A stretch of 31,483 nucleotides of DNA from DATAVB01 sp040414495 (lineage in GTDB: Bacteria; Actinomycetota; Actinomycetes; Mycobacteriales; QHCD01), in assembly GCA_040414495.1 (NCBI GenBank), contig JBEDUI010000111.1, positions 1 through 31,483 of the forward strand, written 5' to 3'. The position numbers and the translations under genes were made by a program. The notes beneath the pieces were generated by a model. That model was not told the DNA's origin and searched no databases. It saw nothing but the letters and a program-made list of their open reading frames with translations. Of this stretch, positions 1-8,460 are shown in pieces; position 1 is the stretch's first letter, and each line of letters begins with the position of its first letter.

Positions 1-1645
1 TCAGTGTCAAATAGTCCTCGTCGAGGTGCGGCGGCCCGGCCAGTTCGCTGGTCGACGCGGGTGGATCGAGGGTCAGATCGGCGACGTATTCGGCCAGGGT
101 CGGGGCCGCGGCGGCCGCGTCGAGCAGCCGGTCCAGGTCTTCCAGCCGGCTCGGATGATCGGGGTAGCGGCGAATGAGCAACGGCCGCAGCATTTTCAGT
201 ACGGCGCTGGCCCGCTCCGGGATCGCGCGTTCCTGGCGGGCTGAGGCCAGACCCGTGAGCGTCGCGCCGAGCTTCACCCGACTCGCGGCCGGTGCGGTCG
301 CGATCGTGTCGGCCTGACGGTCGTCCGCGCCCGCCTCACCCGGTCGCAAGACGCCGAGAAGCTGCCGGGCCCGGGCCGGCCCGATCCCGTCGTGCAGTCG
401 CAACAGCCGGAACCACGCTATTTCGTCGGCCGGGTTGTCCAGCAGCCGTAATCCGGCCAGAAAGTCCTTGATATGCGCGGCTTCCAGGAATTTCAGGCCG
501 CCGTATTTTACGAACGGCACCCGGCGGGCGGTGAGCTCGACCTCCAGCAGATCGCTGTGATGCCCGGCCCGCATGAGTACGGCCTGATCGGACAATCGCC
601 GCCCGTCCTCCAGTCCAGTGAGGACCGCGTCGGCGACCAACCGGGCCTCGGTGGCCGCGTCGTAGCACCGGACCAGGCGAGGGCGCGGGCCGTCGGAGCG
701 ATCCGAATGCAATGTCAGTCCCAGATCGCCGTTGGTCGGGCGAACGATGTTCGCAAGATCCAGCAACGGCTGCCGGGAACGGAAATTGCGTTCCAGTCGA
801 ATGACCGAAACGCCGGGCAGAGTGGTGGCCAGATCGGTGAGGTGGGCGGCATCGGCGCCGCGAAATCCGTAAATAGCCTGGGCATCGTCCCCGACCACGG
901 TCAGCCCAACACCGTCCGGCCGCAGCAGGCGCACGATATCGACCTGGATCTGGTTGACATCCTGGTATTCGTCGACCAGCACGTGGTCCCAGCGACCGGC
1001 CAGCGTGGGACCGAGGGTCGGGTCGGCCAGCAGGCTGCGCCAGGCCAGGAGCAGGTCGTCGAAATCCAGCATTCCGCCGGCCCGTTTGCGGGTCGTGTAG
1101 GCCCGGAACAGTTCGAGGATTTTATCGATATGCGGTTCACACCAGGGGAATTGCTCGGCGATGACCTTGCGGGCTGGTCGGCCGGTGTTGACCGCGCGGG
1201 AGTACGCGTCGACCAGGGTGTCGGCCCGTGGAAACCGCTCGGAGGTTCCGGCCAGGTCGAAGTCGTGGCGCAACAGGTCCATCAGGTCGCGGGCGTCGGC
1301 CTGATCGAGTACGGACAGGTCAGTCGGCAGCCCGAGCGCCTCGGCATGCCCGCTCACGAGCCGATGCGCGACAGCGTGGAATGTGCCGCCCCACAGGCGA
1401 TTGGCCGCGCGCCGGTTGCCACACAGAGCCGCCGCCCGGGCCAGCATGTCGGCCGCGGCGCGACGAGTGAAGGTCAGCAGGAGTACCCGGGTCGGATCGA
1501 CACCGCTGGCCAGCAGCTGGGCCACCCGTGCGGTCAGCGTCCGTGTCTTGCCCGTTCCGGCGCCGGCCAGCACGACCAGCGGACCGCCGGAATGGCCGGC
1601 CGCCGCGACCTGTGCCTCATCAAGACCCGCATCCCACTCGAACAT
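1..1645 (-). CDS. UvrD/PcrA-type ATP-dependent DNA helicase (C-terminus beyond window)
   Basis: Superfamily 1 3'-5' DNA helicase, expected to unwind DNA in repair or replication restart. Reading leftward from ATG at 1645 there is an open frame of about 548 codons with no stop before the window edge. Visible motifs in order: Walker A GAGTGKT near residue 30 (motif I), LTFTRRAA (Ia), DEYQD around position 947-961 (motif II), VVGDDAQAIYGFRGA (III) and LERNFRS near position 790 (IV). The last residues before the edge read EDYLTL, which matches the start of the UvrD motif V region, so roughly the last quarter of the protein is missing. All codons checked stay in one frame, so this gene is intact as far as seen. 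It could be PcrA/UvrD or a UvrD-like paralogue; the missing C-terminus would decide. Confidence 0.9.
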   Translation of the reverse strand, partial: MFEWDAGLDEAQVAAAGHSGGPLVVLAGAGTGKTRTLTARVAQLLASGVDPTRVLLLTFTRRAAADMLARAAALCGNRRAANRLWGGTFHAVAHRLVSGHAEALGLPTDLSVLDQADARDLMDLLRHDFDLAGTSERFPRADTLVDAYSRAVNTGRPARKVIAEQFPWCEPHIDKILELFRAYTTRKRAGGMLDFDDLLLAWRSLLADPTLGPTLAGRWDHVLVDEYQDVNQIQVDIVRLLRPDGVGLTVVGDDAQAIYGFRGADAAHLTDLATTLPGVSVIRLERNFRSRQPLLDLANIVRPTNGDLGLTLHSDRSDGPRPRLVRCYDAATEARLVADAVLTGLEDGRRLSDQAVLMRAGHHSDLLEVELTARRVPFVKYGGLKFLEAAHIKDFLAGLRLLDNPADEIAWFRLLRLHDGIGPARARQLLGVLRPGEAGADDRQADTIATAPAASRVKLGATLTGLASARQERAIPERASAVLKMLRPLLIRRYPDHPSRLEDLDRLLDAAAAAPTLAEYVADLTLDPPASTSELAGPPHLDEDYLTL

Positions 1646-1682
1646 ACAGGCGACCCTAAGCCACGCCCGACGCCTCCGCTGG

Positions 1683-2687
1683 CTACCACGCCGGGAACCG
1701 CCGCCTGGTCTCGACTGGTGCGGTGGAGAAGCGGGCCGTCCGGGCGTCCCGTTCATCCCCGAATCGGTGGGTGAGGATGTCGTACAGCTCCGGGCGTCGG
1801 CCCTGCATCCACCGCCGGCCGGTCGCGAGCGGGATCAGGCCGAGGTCGAGGTCAGCGGTGATCATCGCGTCGGCGGCGGCCCAGGTTTCGTTGATGATCC
1901 GGCCGTACGGGTCGATGATCATCGCGTTGCCGGTCCGGATTTCGTCGTCGTCCTCGCCGATGCCGTTGCTGAAGACGATGAACAGGCCGTTGTCGTGGGC
2001 CCGTGAGGGCAGCCAACGCAGGAGCCAACCGCGACCGGACTCGCCGCGCAGGTGTGCCTGGATCGTGTCCGGGTCGGTGGCCCGGTTGTCCCAGGCTTCG
2101 TGCGGTATTGGCCGCATGCCGTGCGGGCTGCGGGAGTTGGTGCCGCCGGTCTGGTGCGGAGCCAGCAGCACTTCGGCGCCATGCAGCGCCACGGCCCGAA
2201 CGTTCTCCACCAGGTTGTTGTCCCAGCAGATCAGGATTGCCATCCGTACGCCCCAAGGGGTGTCGAAAACCGTGAAGGCATCGCCGGACTCGATTGCCTC
2301 GTGTTCGAACGCGTGCAGTTTGCGGTGCCGATGAATCTGCCCGTCCGGTAGGCACAGGGCGTACGAGTTGTAGAGCCGCCCGTCGGTCTCGTCGATTTCG
2401 AGGAAACCCGCGCCCACGGCGAGGTTGTGCCCGTCGGCCAGGTCGCGGACGGCGGAAATCGTCGGCCCGCTCAGCGGCTCGGCCAACTCGCGCAGCCGGT
2501 CGGCGGTCTGGCGGCGCAGATGCCAGTAGCCGACCGTGCACATTTCCGGGAACGCGATGAGTTGTACACCGGCGCGGCTCGCCTCGGCCGTGAAGTGGTT
2601 GATACGGGCGAGATTGAAGTCCTTGTCGTCCGGCCGCGGCTCAAACTGCACCGTGGCGCAACGCAGCGTTGCTGACTCCTGCGACAT
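1683..2687 (-). CDS. Carbon-nitrogen hydrolase (nitrilase superfamily amidohydrolase)
   Basis: A 334-residue enzyme of the nitrilase/amidase superfamily, which hydrolyses non-peptide C-N bonds through a cysteine thioester. The catalytic Glu-Lys-Cys triad is visible: E48 in AFPEM, K123 in HRKLHAF and C154 in LICWDNN. The CWDN context and the following HGAEVLLAPHQTGG segment are typical of N-carbamoyl or aliphatic amide hydrolases. The length is normal for a single-domain member. An AGGAG ribosome-binding site precedes the ATG at 2687. No signal peptide is seen, so it is probably cytoplasmic. It lies 37 bp downstream of the helicase start on the same strand, but nothing links the two functionally. 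The exact substrate cannot be read from the sequence. Confidence 0.88.
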   Translation of the reverse strand: MSQESATLRCATVQFEPRPDDKDFNLARINHFTAEASRAGVQLIAFPEMCTVGYWHLRRQTADRLRELAEPLSGPTISAVRDLADGHNLAVGAGFLEIDETDGRLYNSYALCLPDGQIHRHRKLHAFEHEAIESGDAFTVFDTPWGVRMAILICWDNNLVENVRAVALHGAEVLLAPHQTGGTNSRSPHGMRPIPHEAWDNRATDPDTIQAHLRGESGRGWLLRWLPSRAHDNGLFIVFSNGIGEDDDEIRTGNAMIIDPYGRIINETWAAADAMITADLDLGLIPLATGRRWMQGRRPELYDILTHRFGDERDARTARFSTAPVETRRRFPAW

Positions 2688-2984
2688 CGCGTTCTCCTGT
2701 GTCCTAGGGCTTCCGAATGCCTCGACAATGCCACGGCCGGCTTGCCCCTGGACATTCTGGCCAGCGTGATCGTGGGTGAAATTGCCGACTCAGAATTACG
2801 ACGGTTCGTGTCGTAGATGCTTTCTGGTCGTAGTACGTCCTGCTGGCGGTCACGTAACCACTTGATTCTGATCGCCGTCTACATCGGCATTTTCGAGCTG
2901 TTTCGCACAGGATCGAAGGGATGAGCCATGCAGGTAACGCGCCATCGAAGGCACCTCGAGCCGGACCGCGCCGGTCTGTTCGGC

Positions 2985-3826
2985 CGCGCGGTGATCCCGT
3001 CGCTGAACGACGTGACCGACCATTCGTTCCCGGCCTGGGATCTGACCATCCCGATATCTACCGGTACGACTTGTGGAAGAAAGACTTTGAGCAGAACGGT
3101 CCGGCCGACCTGAACATCATGTCGCTGGTCACGGACCACACCGGAGGCGCTCCGGTGAACCCAGCCGCGCAGGTGGCCGACAATGACCTCGCGCTGGGCA
3201 AGACCGTCGACACCATTTCGCACAGCAAATACTGGAAAGACTCGGCGATTTTCGTTGTCGAAGACGACACCCAGGATGGGCTGCACCACGTTGACGGCCA
3301 TCGCGCGCCGGTTCAGATCATCAGTCCGTGGGCCAAGCACGGTGTCGTCGACAATCACTATTATTCGAATCTCACCATGCTGCGGACCATCGAGCAGATC
3401 CTCGGAATGCGCCCGATGAACCAGAAGGACAGCGCGGCCACCCCGATGACGACGGCATTCACCAACAAACCGAATGACACGCCGTTCACTGCCGTACCGA
3501 ATCAGACCTCGTTGACCCTGGGTCTGACTGGCGCGACACCCTCGTGTGGCCTGGACAATGTCTCGGCGGCGGACGCGGCGAAGGAGCCGGCGACGACGAT
3601 TCCGGCCAGCAAGCAGAAGGTCACGGCGCAGTGGCAGGAATGGGCGACGCATCAGCGGCTCTCCGGTGCGGGTTCGGTGCCCGACTACGCCAACCCGCTG
3701 CAGATGAACCACTTCACCTGGGACCAGACGCATGGATGGACGACGCCCTACCCGGGCGAGAAGACGATCTATGCGCCCAACCAGGTGCCCGGTGCCTACC
3801 TCCCGCCGGAGGAGGCGGGCGACTGA
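2985..3826 (+). pseudogene. Remnant of secreted alkaline-phosphatase-superfamily phosphoesterase (C-terminal part)
   Basis: This encodes only about the last 280 residues of a large secreted phosphoesterase of the kind annotated as bifunctional YncE/alkaline phosphatase family. Recognisable stretches are PSLNDVTDHSFPAWDL, DHTGG, QVADNDLALGKTVDTISHSKY, FVVEDD, DHVDGHRAP-like GLHHVDGHRAP, SPWAKHG and the tail YPGEKTIYAPNQVPGAY. Two lesions are visible. The N-terminal part (signal peptide, nucleophile domain and any propeller) is absent upstream of about 2985. The reading frame also changes at about 3052: one frame gives WDLTIP and the next gives DIYRYDLWKKDF, so one base is missing. Family members are several hundred residues longer. 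A start at 2921 would give a 301-aa ORF, but its first 44 residues look unlike the family. Loss of function is the likely state. Confidence 0.8.
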
Positions 3827-5154
3827 TTCGGCGTTGACTCGAGTCCACAATGGTCCCGGTATTGTGCCGGGGCCATTGTGGACTCCGGACTGTTATCCGC
3901 CCGGGCCGGGGGAAAGCTGGCCGTAATATGCAGTCCACCGCCGGGTCGCGGTTCGACGGTGAGCGTCGCGTCGTGGGCGCCCGCGATCGCGGCCACAATG
4001 GACAGTCCGAGACCGAGGCCGTCACCATGATTCGTCGAATCGGCGCCGAGTCGTTGAAATGGCTGCAGCAGCCGCGCGATGTCGGCCGCCGCCACCTGCG
4101 GTCCGGTATTGGTGACCGACACAAATGGCCGCCCGGCCGCAATTCCGGTGCGGACGGAAACCCTGCCGCCGGCGATGTTGTGCCGCAGTGCGTTGTCGAT
4201 CAGGTTGCTCACCAGCCGTTCGGCCAGCCGGATATCGCCATCGGTTCGCGCGCTACGAGCGGACACCTCGATCCGCAGGCCGAGCCGTTCGGCCTCGCCG
4301 CGTCGGGCCGTCAGCACCTCGTCGGCGATGGCGGCCAGGTTTATCGGCTCGCGGTGATCGAGCCCGCGTTCGCTGCGGGCCAGCACCAACAACGCTTCAA
4401 TGAGCCGTTCCTGATGTTCGCCTTCGGCGAGTACGTCGCGGCAGGTCGTACGGAAACTATCGAGGTCGGCGTGCGGATCGGTGAGCGTCATCTGCAGCAG
4501 GGCCCGTACCAGCGTCAGCGGTGTACGTAATTCGTGCGAAGCGTTGGCGACAAAACGGCGCTGCGCGTCGAAGGCACCCTCGAGCCGGCCCAGCAACGCA
4601 TCGAACGTATCGCCGAGTTTCTTCAGCTCGTCATCGGGACCGGCCAGGGCGAGTCGTTGATGCAGGTTGGTGGCGGAGATCGTGTGTGCGACATCCGTGA
4701 TTGTCCGCAGTGGACGCAACACCCGGCCGGCGACAATCCAGCCCAAGGCTATGGAAAGCATGCTCATGAGGGCCAGTGCGACTCCGGACTGGATGAGCAG
4801 CTGGTGCATTTGGTGGGTGCGCTGGTTATCCGCGACGGCCTTGAGTTGCTTCCCAACCTCCTGGGCCTGCTGTTGGTTCAGGATCTGCAGCATGCCATCG
4901 CGGCTTGCCCACGCGAAGTTCGTGTTTCCACTGCTAGCGCCCTGAACGGCGCTGACGCCGTTGTCCGCCTTTCCGCCGATCGGGATCGACGTGCCGGTCG
5001 CGTGCTGCACCAGGATGTACGTGACGGCCAGCAATCCGGCGCCGGAGAGGAGAAAGAGACCGCCGTAAATCGCGGTCAGGCGCAACCGGATCGTACGGCG
5101 GGGAAGGTGCGAACGGGCCGCTGTCCACATCAGACAGTCGGTAAGAATGCTCAT
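3796..5154 (-). CDS. Sensor histidine kinase, two-component system with the adjacent OmpR-type regulator
   Basis: Membrane sensor kinase of 452 residues. TM helices span about 27-48 and 119-143 and flank a short extracytoplasmic domain of about 70 residues. A HAMP segment (about 143-195) follows, then the HisKA box FVANASHELRTPL with phospho-acceptor H207. The ATPase domain has an N-box (LVSNLIDNALRHN, about 314-326), NTGP and the lid GDGLGLGLSIV near 378-386. Its ATG overlaps the regulator stop as ATGA (5151-5154), so the pair is translationally coupled. The last 35 or so residues, after the natural domain end ITASFPPA, are encoded by a strong hairpin (3841-3885) and by the antisense of the phosphoesterase 3' end, with a 31-nt convergent overlap. 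This tail is probably a non-conserved extension. The ligand is unknown; the divergent efflux operon suggests a drug or cell-envelope signal. Confidence 0.9.
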   Translation of the reverse strand: MSILTDCLMWTAARSHLPRRTIRLRLTAIYGGLFLLSGAGLLAVTYILVQHATGTSIPIGGKADNGVSAVQGASSGNTNFAWASRDGMLQILNQQQAQEVGKQLKAVADNQRTHQMHQLLIQSGVALALMSMLSIALGWIVAGRVLRPLRTITDVAHTISATNLHQRLALAGPDDELKKLGDTFDALLGRLEGAFDAQRRFVANASHELRTPLTLVRALLQMTLTDPHADLDSFRTTCRDVLAEGEHQERLIEALLVLARSERGLDHREPINLAAIADEVLTARRGEAERLGLRIEVSARSARTDGDIRLAERLVSNLIDNALRHNIAGGRVSVRTGIAAGRPFVSVTNTGPQVAAADIARLLQPFQRLGADSTNHGDGLGLGLSIVAAIAGAHDATLTVEPRPGGGLHITASFPPARADNSPESTMAPAQYRDHCGLESTPNQSPASSGGR

Positions 5155-5804
5155 ATCCGGTAGCCGGCCTGAGCGACGGTCTCGATGACCGGTGGATCGC
5201 CGAGTTTGGCCCGCAATCGGCTGATGGTGGTTTTCACCGCGGTGCTGAACGGGTCGGCGTGCTCATCCCAGGCCCGCTCCAGGATCTCCTCCGCCGACAC
5301 GACCGCGCCCTGCGCACCGAGCAGTAATTCCAAGACGGCGAATTCCTTGGGGCTGAGCGAAAGCGGTTGGCCCGACCTGGTCACGACGCGATGGGCCGGG
5401 TCGAGGCACACGTCGCCGCGCACCAGCGTCGGGGGTAGCGCCGGCCAGGACCGTCGGGCCAGCGCCCGGATACGAGCCACCAACTCGGCGAAGTCGAACG
5501 GCTTGGGCAGATAGTCGTCCGCGCCGAGACCGAGGCCGTCGACCCGGTCCTCGATGGTGCTGGCGGCGGTGAGCATGAGTAACCGACTGCGGCACCCATC
5601 GGCCAGGAGCTGGCGGCATACCTCGTCGCCGTGCAGTCGCGGCAGATTGCGGTCCAGGACGATCACGTCGTACCCGGTGCTGGCCGCGTGCTCCAGCGCG
5701 TCCTGACCGTCAAAGGCCACATCGACCGCCATACCTTCCCGGCGCAGTACGGTCGCCACTGTCGTGGCGAGCTTGGCGTGGTCCTCCACGACCAGCACCC
5801 TCAT
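5151..5804 (-). CDS. OmpR/PhoB-family response regulator
   Basis: Two-domain DNA-binding response regulator. The receiver domain has the acidic pair E7-D8, phospho-acceptor D51 (VLDRNLP), T79 and K101 in the KPF motif. The C-terminal winged helix includes LSPKEFAVLELLL and the recognition region STAVKTTISRLRAKL, ending at the family-typical AGYRI. I chose the ATG at 5804 because GAGGAG stands just upstream and the receiver begins at once (MRVLVVEDH); an ATG-like start at 5828 would add eight unsupported residues. It is first in the two-gene operon with the kinase. It is divergent from the efflux operon, with an 11-bp direct repeat in between that fits the binding geometry of this family. Confidence 0.92.
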   Translation of the reverse strand: MRVLVVEDHAKLATTVATVLRREGMAVDVAFDGQDALEHAASTGYDVIVLDRNLPRLHGDEVCRQLLADGCRSRLLMLTAASTIEDRVDGLGLGADDYLPKPFDFAELVARIRALARRSWPALPPTLVRGDVCLDPAHRVVTRSGQPLSLSPKEFAVLELLLGAQGAVVSAEEILERAWDEHADPFSTAVKTTISRLRAKLGDPPVIETVAQAGYRI

Positions 5805-5855
5805 TGGCTGCTCCTCGGCTGTGCGCATTGCCGGTCAGGTCCCAGAATGCCTGAT

Positions 5856-5877
5856 CCGCGGTTACACCGCGGTTACA
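5856..5877. promoter_or_regulatory. Perfect 11-bp tandem direct repeat, probable response-regulator operator
   Basis: CCGCGGTTACA occurs twice head to tail (5856-5866 and 5867-5877) with no mismatch. OmpR/PhoB-type regulators bind as head-to-tail dimers to direct repeats spaced 11 bp, one helical turn. The site lies in the gap between the divergent regulator gene (start 5804) and the efflux operon (start 5946), about 70 bp upstream of the lipoprotein start. That it controls both is inferred from geometry and place. Confidence 0.65.
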
Positions 5878-5945
5878 ACGACACCCGCACGCAACCGGCC
5901 GCTTCGTAAAACCAGTTCGACAAACCCGAACGGCAAGGAGCGGAC

Positions 5946-6554
5946 GTGAAACCTCGTACATCCATGCACGGAATGACCAACCGGCGGCGCCGAGCCGGCT
6001 TGCTCACCGCCGGATTGATCGCCCTTGGGCTGTTCGCCGGGGCGTGCAATAAGGACAATGGGGCTGATCCCACCGTGGCGCGACTTTCCACGTCCTCGGC
6101 CAGCGCGACATCGTCCAGCAGCGCATCGGCACACGGCAGCCTGCTCGCGTACTCACGGTGCATGCGCTCGCACGGCATCAAGGATTTCCCCGATCCCAAT
6201 AGCGACGGTGATCTGGCCATCCAGGCGGGGCCGGGCAGCGATCTGAGCCCCAAGAACCCGCAGTTCGTAGCCGCGGATCGCGCCTGCAAGCCATTGATGC
6301 CCAATCACGGACAACCGCCGCCGGGCGCCAAACAGGCGGCGTTGAAATACGCACGCTGCATGCGCTCGCATGGCATTTCGGATTTCCCTGACCCACAGGC
6401 GAACGGCAGTATCGCGATCAAGGTCGGCGGCGCCGGAAGCGATCTGGACCCGAACAATCCGCAATTCAAGCGGGCCGATCAGGCCTGCCGCAAATACATG
6501 CCCGGTGATGGCAAAGGCGGCAGCAGTCTCTCGCAGAGCGGAGGGAAAAAGTGA
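5946..6554 (+). CDS. Lipoprotein with a duplicated RCMRSHG domain, first gene of efflux operon
   Basis: Predicted lipoprotein of 202 residues. It has a positively charged N-terminus, a hydrophobic stretch and a lipobox ending in FAGAC (C34). After a Ser/Thr/Ala-rich linker there are two copies of a module of about 51 residues: Y69-P119 and Y135-P186. Each reads RCMRSHGI-DFPDP, then GSDL-P-NPQF, then AD-AC---MP, with two cysteines per copy that may form a disulfide. I recognise the RCMRSHG-FPDP signature as recurring in uncharacterised actinobacterial proteins near MacB-like exporters, but know no proven function. Start GTG 5946 is supported by AAGGAG at 5935-5940. Its TGA overlaps the ATG of the adaptor gene, so they are co-translated. 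It may act as a surface partner or substrate sensor for the pump. Confidence 0.82.
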   Translation: MKPRTSMHGMTNRRRRAGLLTAGLIALGLFAGACNKDNGADPTVARLSTSSASATSSSSASAHGSLLAYSRCMRSHGIKDFPDPNSDGDLAIQAGPGSDLSPKNPQFVAADRACKPLMPNHGQPPPGAKQAALKYARCMRSHGISDFPDPQANGSIAIKVGGAGSDLDPNNPQFKRADQACRKYMPGDGKGGSSLSQSGGKK

Positions 6555-7744
6555 TGAGCGTCGACATCGACGAGACGCCCGTGGCGGAGTCCGTGACCCG
6601 TCCACCGCGTCATCGGCGCCGGCGGGTAGTAATCGGCGCGGGTGTCGTTGCCGTCCTGGTGGCAGCGGGCGGAGTGGTCGAGTGGAACCGGCCGTACGGC
6701 ATCAGCCTCGCCCATCCGTTGGGCGTTCGGCACCACGCCGCGAGCGGCACCCGGGACAACCACGCGGCCACCGCGACGTCCACAGTGGACCGACGCACGC
6801 TGTCCTCGCAGACCACGTTGAGCGGCACGCTGGGTTACGCCGGCTCGTACACAGTGCTCGGTCAGGCACACGGGACCATCACCGCGCTACCGGCCGTGGG
6901 TCAGGTGATCCACCAGGGCCAGGTGCTGTACCGGGTGGACGGTGCCCCGGTCGTGCTGCTCTACGGCTCGAGTCCGGCGTACCGAGCCCTGGCCGAAGGC
7001 GCGCAGGCCGACGACGTCACCGGGCGCGATGTCCGTCAGCTCAACGCCGACCTGGTGGCGCTGGGTTATGCCGGTCGGGCCGATCTGGATCCGTCCTCGG
7101 ACGAATTCGGTTGGGCCACCAAGGCCGCGATCAAGAAATTGCAGGCGCACCTGGGTATCGAGCAGACCGGCCGGCTCGACCTCGGACAGGTCGTATTCCT
7201 GCCGACCGCGCTGCGGGTCACCGACCTCACCGCCAGCCTCGGCGGCCAGGCCGGCGGGCCGGTGCTCAAGGCGACCTCGACAACTCGTCAGGTCACCGTC
7301 AATCTCGATGCGGGCGAGCAGTCCGAGGTGCGGGCCGGGAATCGCGTGACCATCACGCTGCCGAACAATCAGACCACGCCGGGCCGGGTGATTTCGGTCG
7401 GCAAGGTGGCGACGGGTGGATCCGGATCGGGCTCGGATAGCTCGGACTCGCCGACGGTCGAGGTGGACATCACGCCGACCCGGGCCTCGGCCACCGGGAC
7501 CATGGATCAGGCCCCGGTTCAGGTGGAGATCCTCACCAATACCGTGCGGGGTGCCCTGGTCGTTCCGGTCGATGCGTTGCTGGCGCTCGCCGGTGGTGGG
7601 TACGCGGTCGAGGTCGTCTCTGGAGGTGGTCGGCACCGGTTGGTCCCGGTCTCGATCGGCCTGTTCGACGACGCCGACGGGCTGGTGCAGGTCACCGGTT
7701 CGGGTCTGGCTGCCGGTCAGCGTGTGGTGGTGCCCGCCTCATGA
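6554..7744 (+). CDS. Efflux periplasmic adaptor (MFP/HlyD-like) with peptidoglycan-binding domain
   Basis: Membrane-anchored adaptor of 396 residues for the ABC exporter encoded next. A basic N-terminus (PPRHRRRR) leads into one TM helix (about 25-43). Then come a lipoyl/barrel-like half (GTLGYAGSYTVLGQAHGTITALP...GQVIHQGQVLYRVDG), a PG_binding_1 domain (about 155-215: GRDVRQLNADLVALGY...DEFGWATKAAIKKLQ), and a beta-barrel with a C-terminal domain (RVISVGKVATGG...VVPVDALLAL...GQRVVVPAS). A PG-binding domain inside an adaptor is characteristic of Gram-positive MacA-like proteins. The ATG at 6554 overlaps the lipoprotein stop; a GTG three bases upstream is possible. The gene ends in ATGA shared with the ATPase gene. 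Confidence 0.87.
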   Translation: MSVDIDETPVAESVTRPPRHRRRRVVIGAGVVAVLVAAGGVVEWNRPYGISLAHPLGVRHHAASGTRDNHAATATSTVDRRTLSSQTTLSGTLGYAGSYTVLGQAHGTITALPAVGQVIHQGQVLYRVDGAPVVLLYGSSPAYRALAEGAQADDVTGRDVRQLNADLVALGYAGRADLDPSSDEFGWATKAAIKKLQAHLGIEQTGRLDLGQVVFLPTALRVTDLTASLGGQAGGPVLKATSTTRQVTVNLDAGEQSEVRAGNRVTITLPNNQTTPGRVISVGKVATGGSGSGSDSSDSPTVEVDITPTRASATGTMDQAPVQVEILTNTVRGALVVPVDALLALAGGGYAVEVVSGGGRHRLVPVSIGLFDDADGLVQVTGSGLAAGQRVVVPAS

Positions 7745-8460
7745 GTTCGCTTATGTCGCAGCCGGTCTTGGAGTTGGCCGCCGTCACCAAGAGCTATCCC
7801 AGCAGGCCGCCGGTCGCCGCGTTGCGCGGGTTGGATTTCACCATTACGGCGGGGGAATTGGTCGCCGTAGTCGGCCCTTCCGGATCGGGCAAGACGACGT
7901 TGCTGCACGTAATGGGCACGCTCGATCGACCCAGCACGGGAACGGTCCGGGTTACCGGGCTGGACGCTTCAGCGATGTCGGACCGGCAGTTGGCCGCATT
8001 GCGGGCGACCCGGATTGGTTTCGTATTTCAGCAATTCTTTCTTGCCGAACATGCCACCATTCTCGACAACGTCGCCGACGGTCTGTTGTACGCGGGTATT
8101 TCGCATCGCCACCGTCAGGACCAGGCGGCCGATGCCCTCGCTGCCGTGGATCTGGCCGACCGTCTTGATGCGCGGCCCACCGAATTGTCCGGTGGCCAGC
8201 GGCAGCGGGTCGCGATTGCCCGCGCGCTGGTCGGTCGGCCGGCGATCGTGCTGGCCGACGAACCGACCGGGAACCTCGACTACGCCACCGGACGCGCCAT
8301 TCTGGCTTTGCTGCACCGGTTGCACGCGGCGGGCACCACGATCGTGGTGATCACCCACGACCGCGATATCGCCGGCCGAATGCCGCGGCGGGTCGAAATG
8401 CTCGACGGACGCATTGTTGCCGACCAAAGGCCCGATGACGAAGGGGGAATGCACCGATGA
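7741..8460 (+). CDS. ABC transporter ATP-binding protein, MacB/LolD type
   Basis: ATPase subunit of 239 residues. Walker A is GPSGSGKTT (about 41-49), the Q-loop is in FVFQQFF, the signature is LSGGQRQ (about 152-158), Walker B is VLADEPTGNLD and the H-loop is ITHD. The spacing and the ADEPTGNLD form place it in the MacB/LolD/FtsE group, which powers mechanotransmission-type exporters rather than channel-type transport. The start codon overlaps the adaptor stop (ATGA at 7741-7744) and the stop overlaps the permease start (ATGA at 8457-8460), so the three pump genes are a tightly coupled operon. Confidence 0.95.
   Translation: MSSLMSQPVLELAAVTKSYPSRPPVAALRGLDFTITAGELVAVVGPSGSGKTTLLHVMGTLDRPSTGTVRVTGLDASAMSDRQLAALRATRIGFVFQQFFLAEHATILDNVADGLLYAGISHRHRQDQAADALAAVDLADRLDARPTELSGGQRQRVAIARALVGRPAIVLADEPTGNLDYATGRAILALLHRLHAAGTTIVVITHDRDIAGRMPRRVEMLDGRIVADQRPDDEGGMHR

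Noticed and set aside
473..1774. 433-codon plus-strand frame over the helicase
   Set aside because: The minus strand carries complete UvrD motifs I-IV in one frame; the plus frame has no family resemblance and is a GC-rich shadow.
2879..3850. 323-codon minus-strand frame over the phosphoesterase remnant
   Set aside because: The plus strand holds conserved phosphoesterase sequence; the minus frame is Arg-rich and unlike any family known to me.
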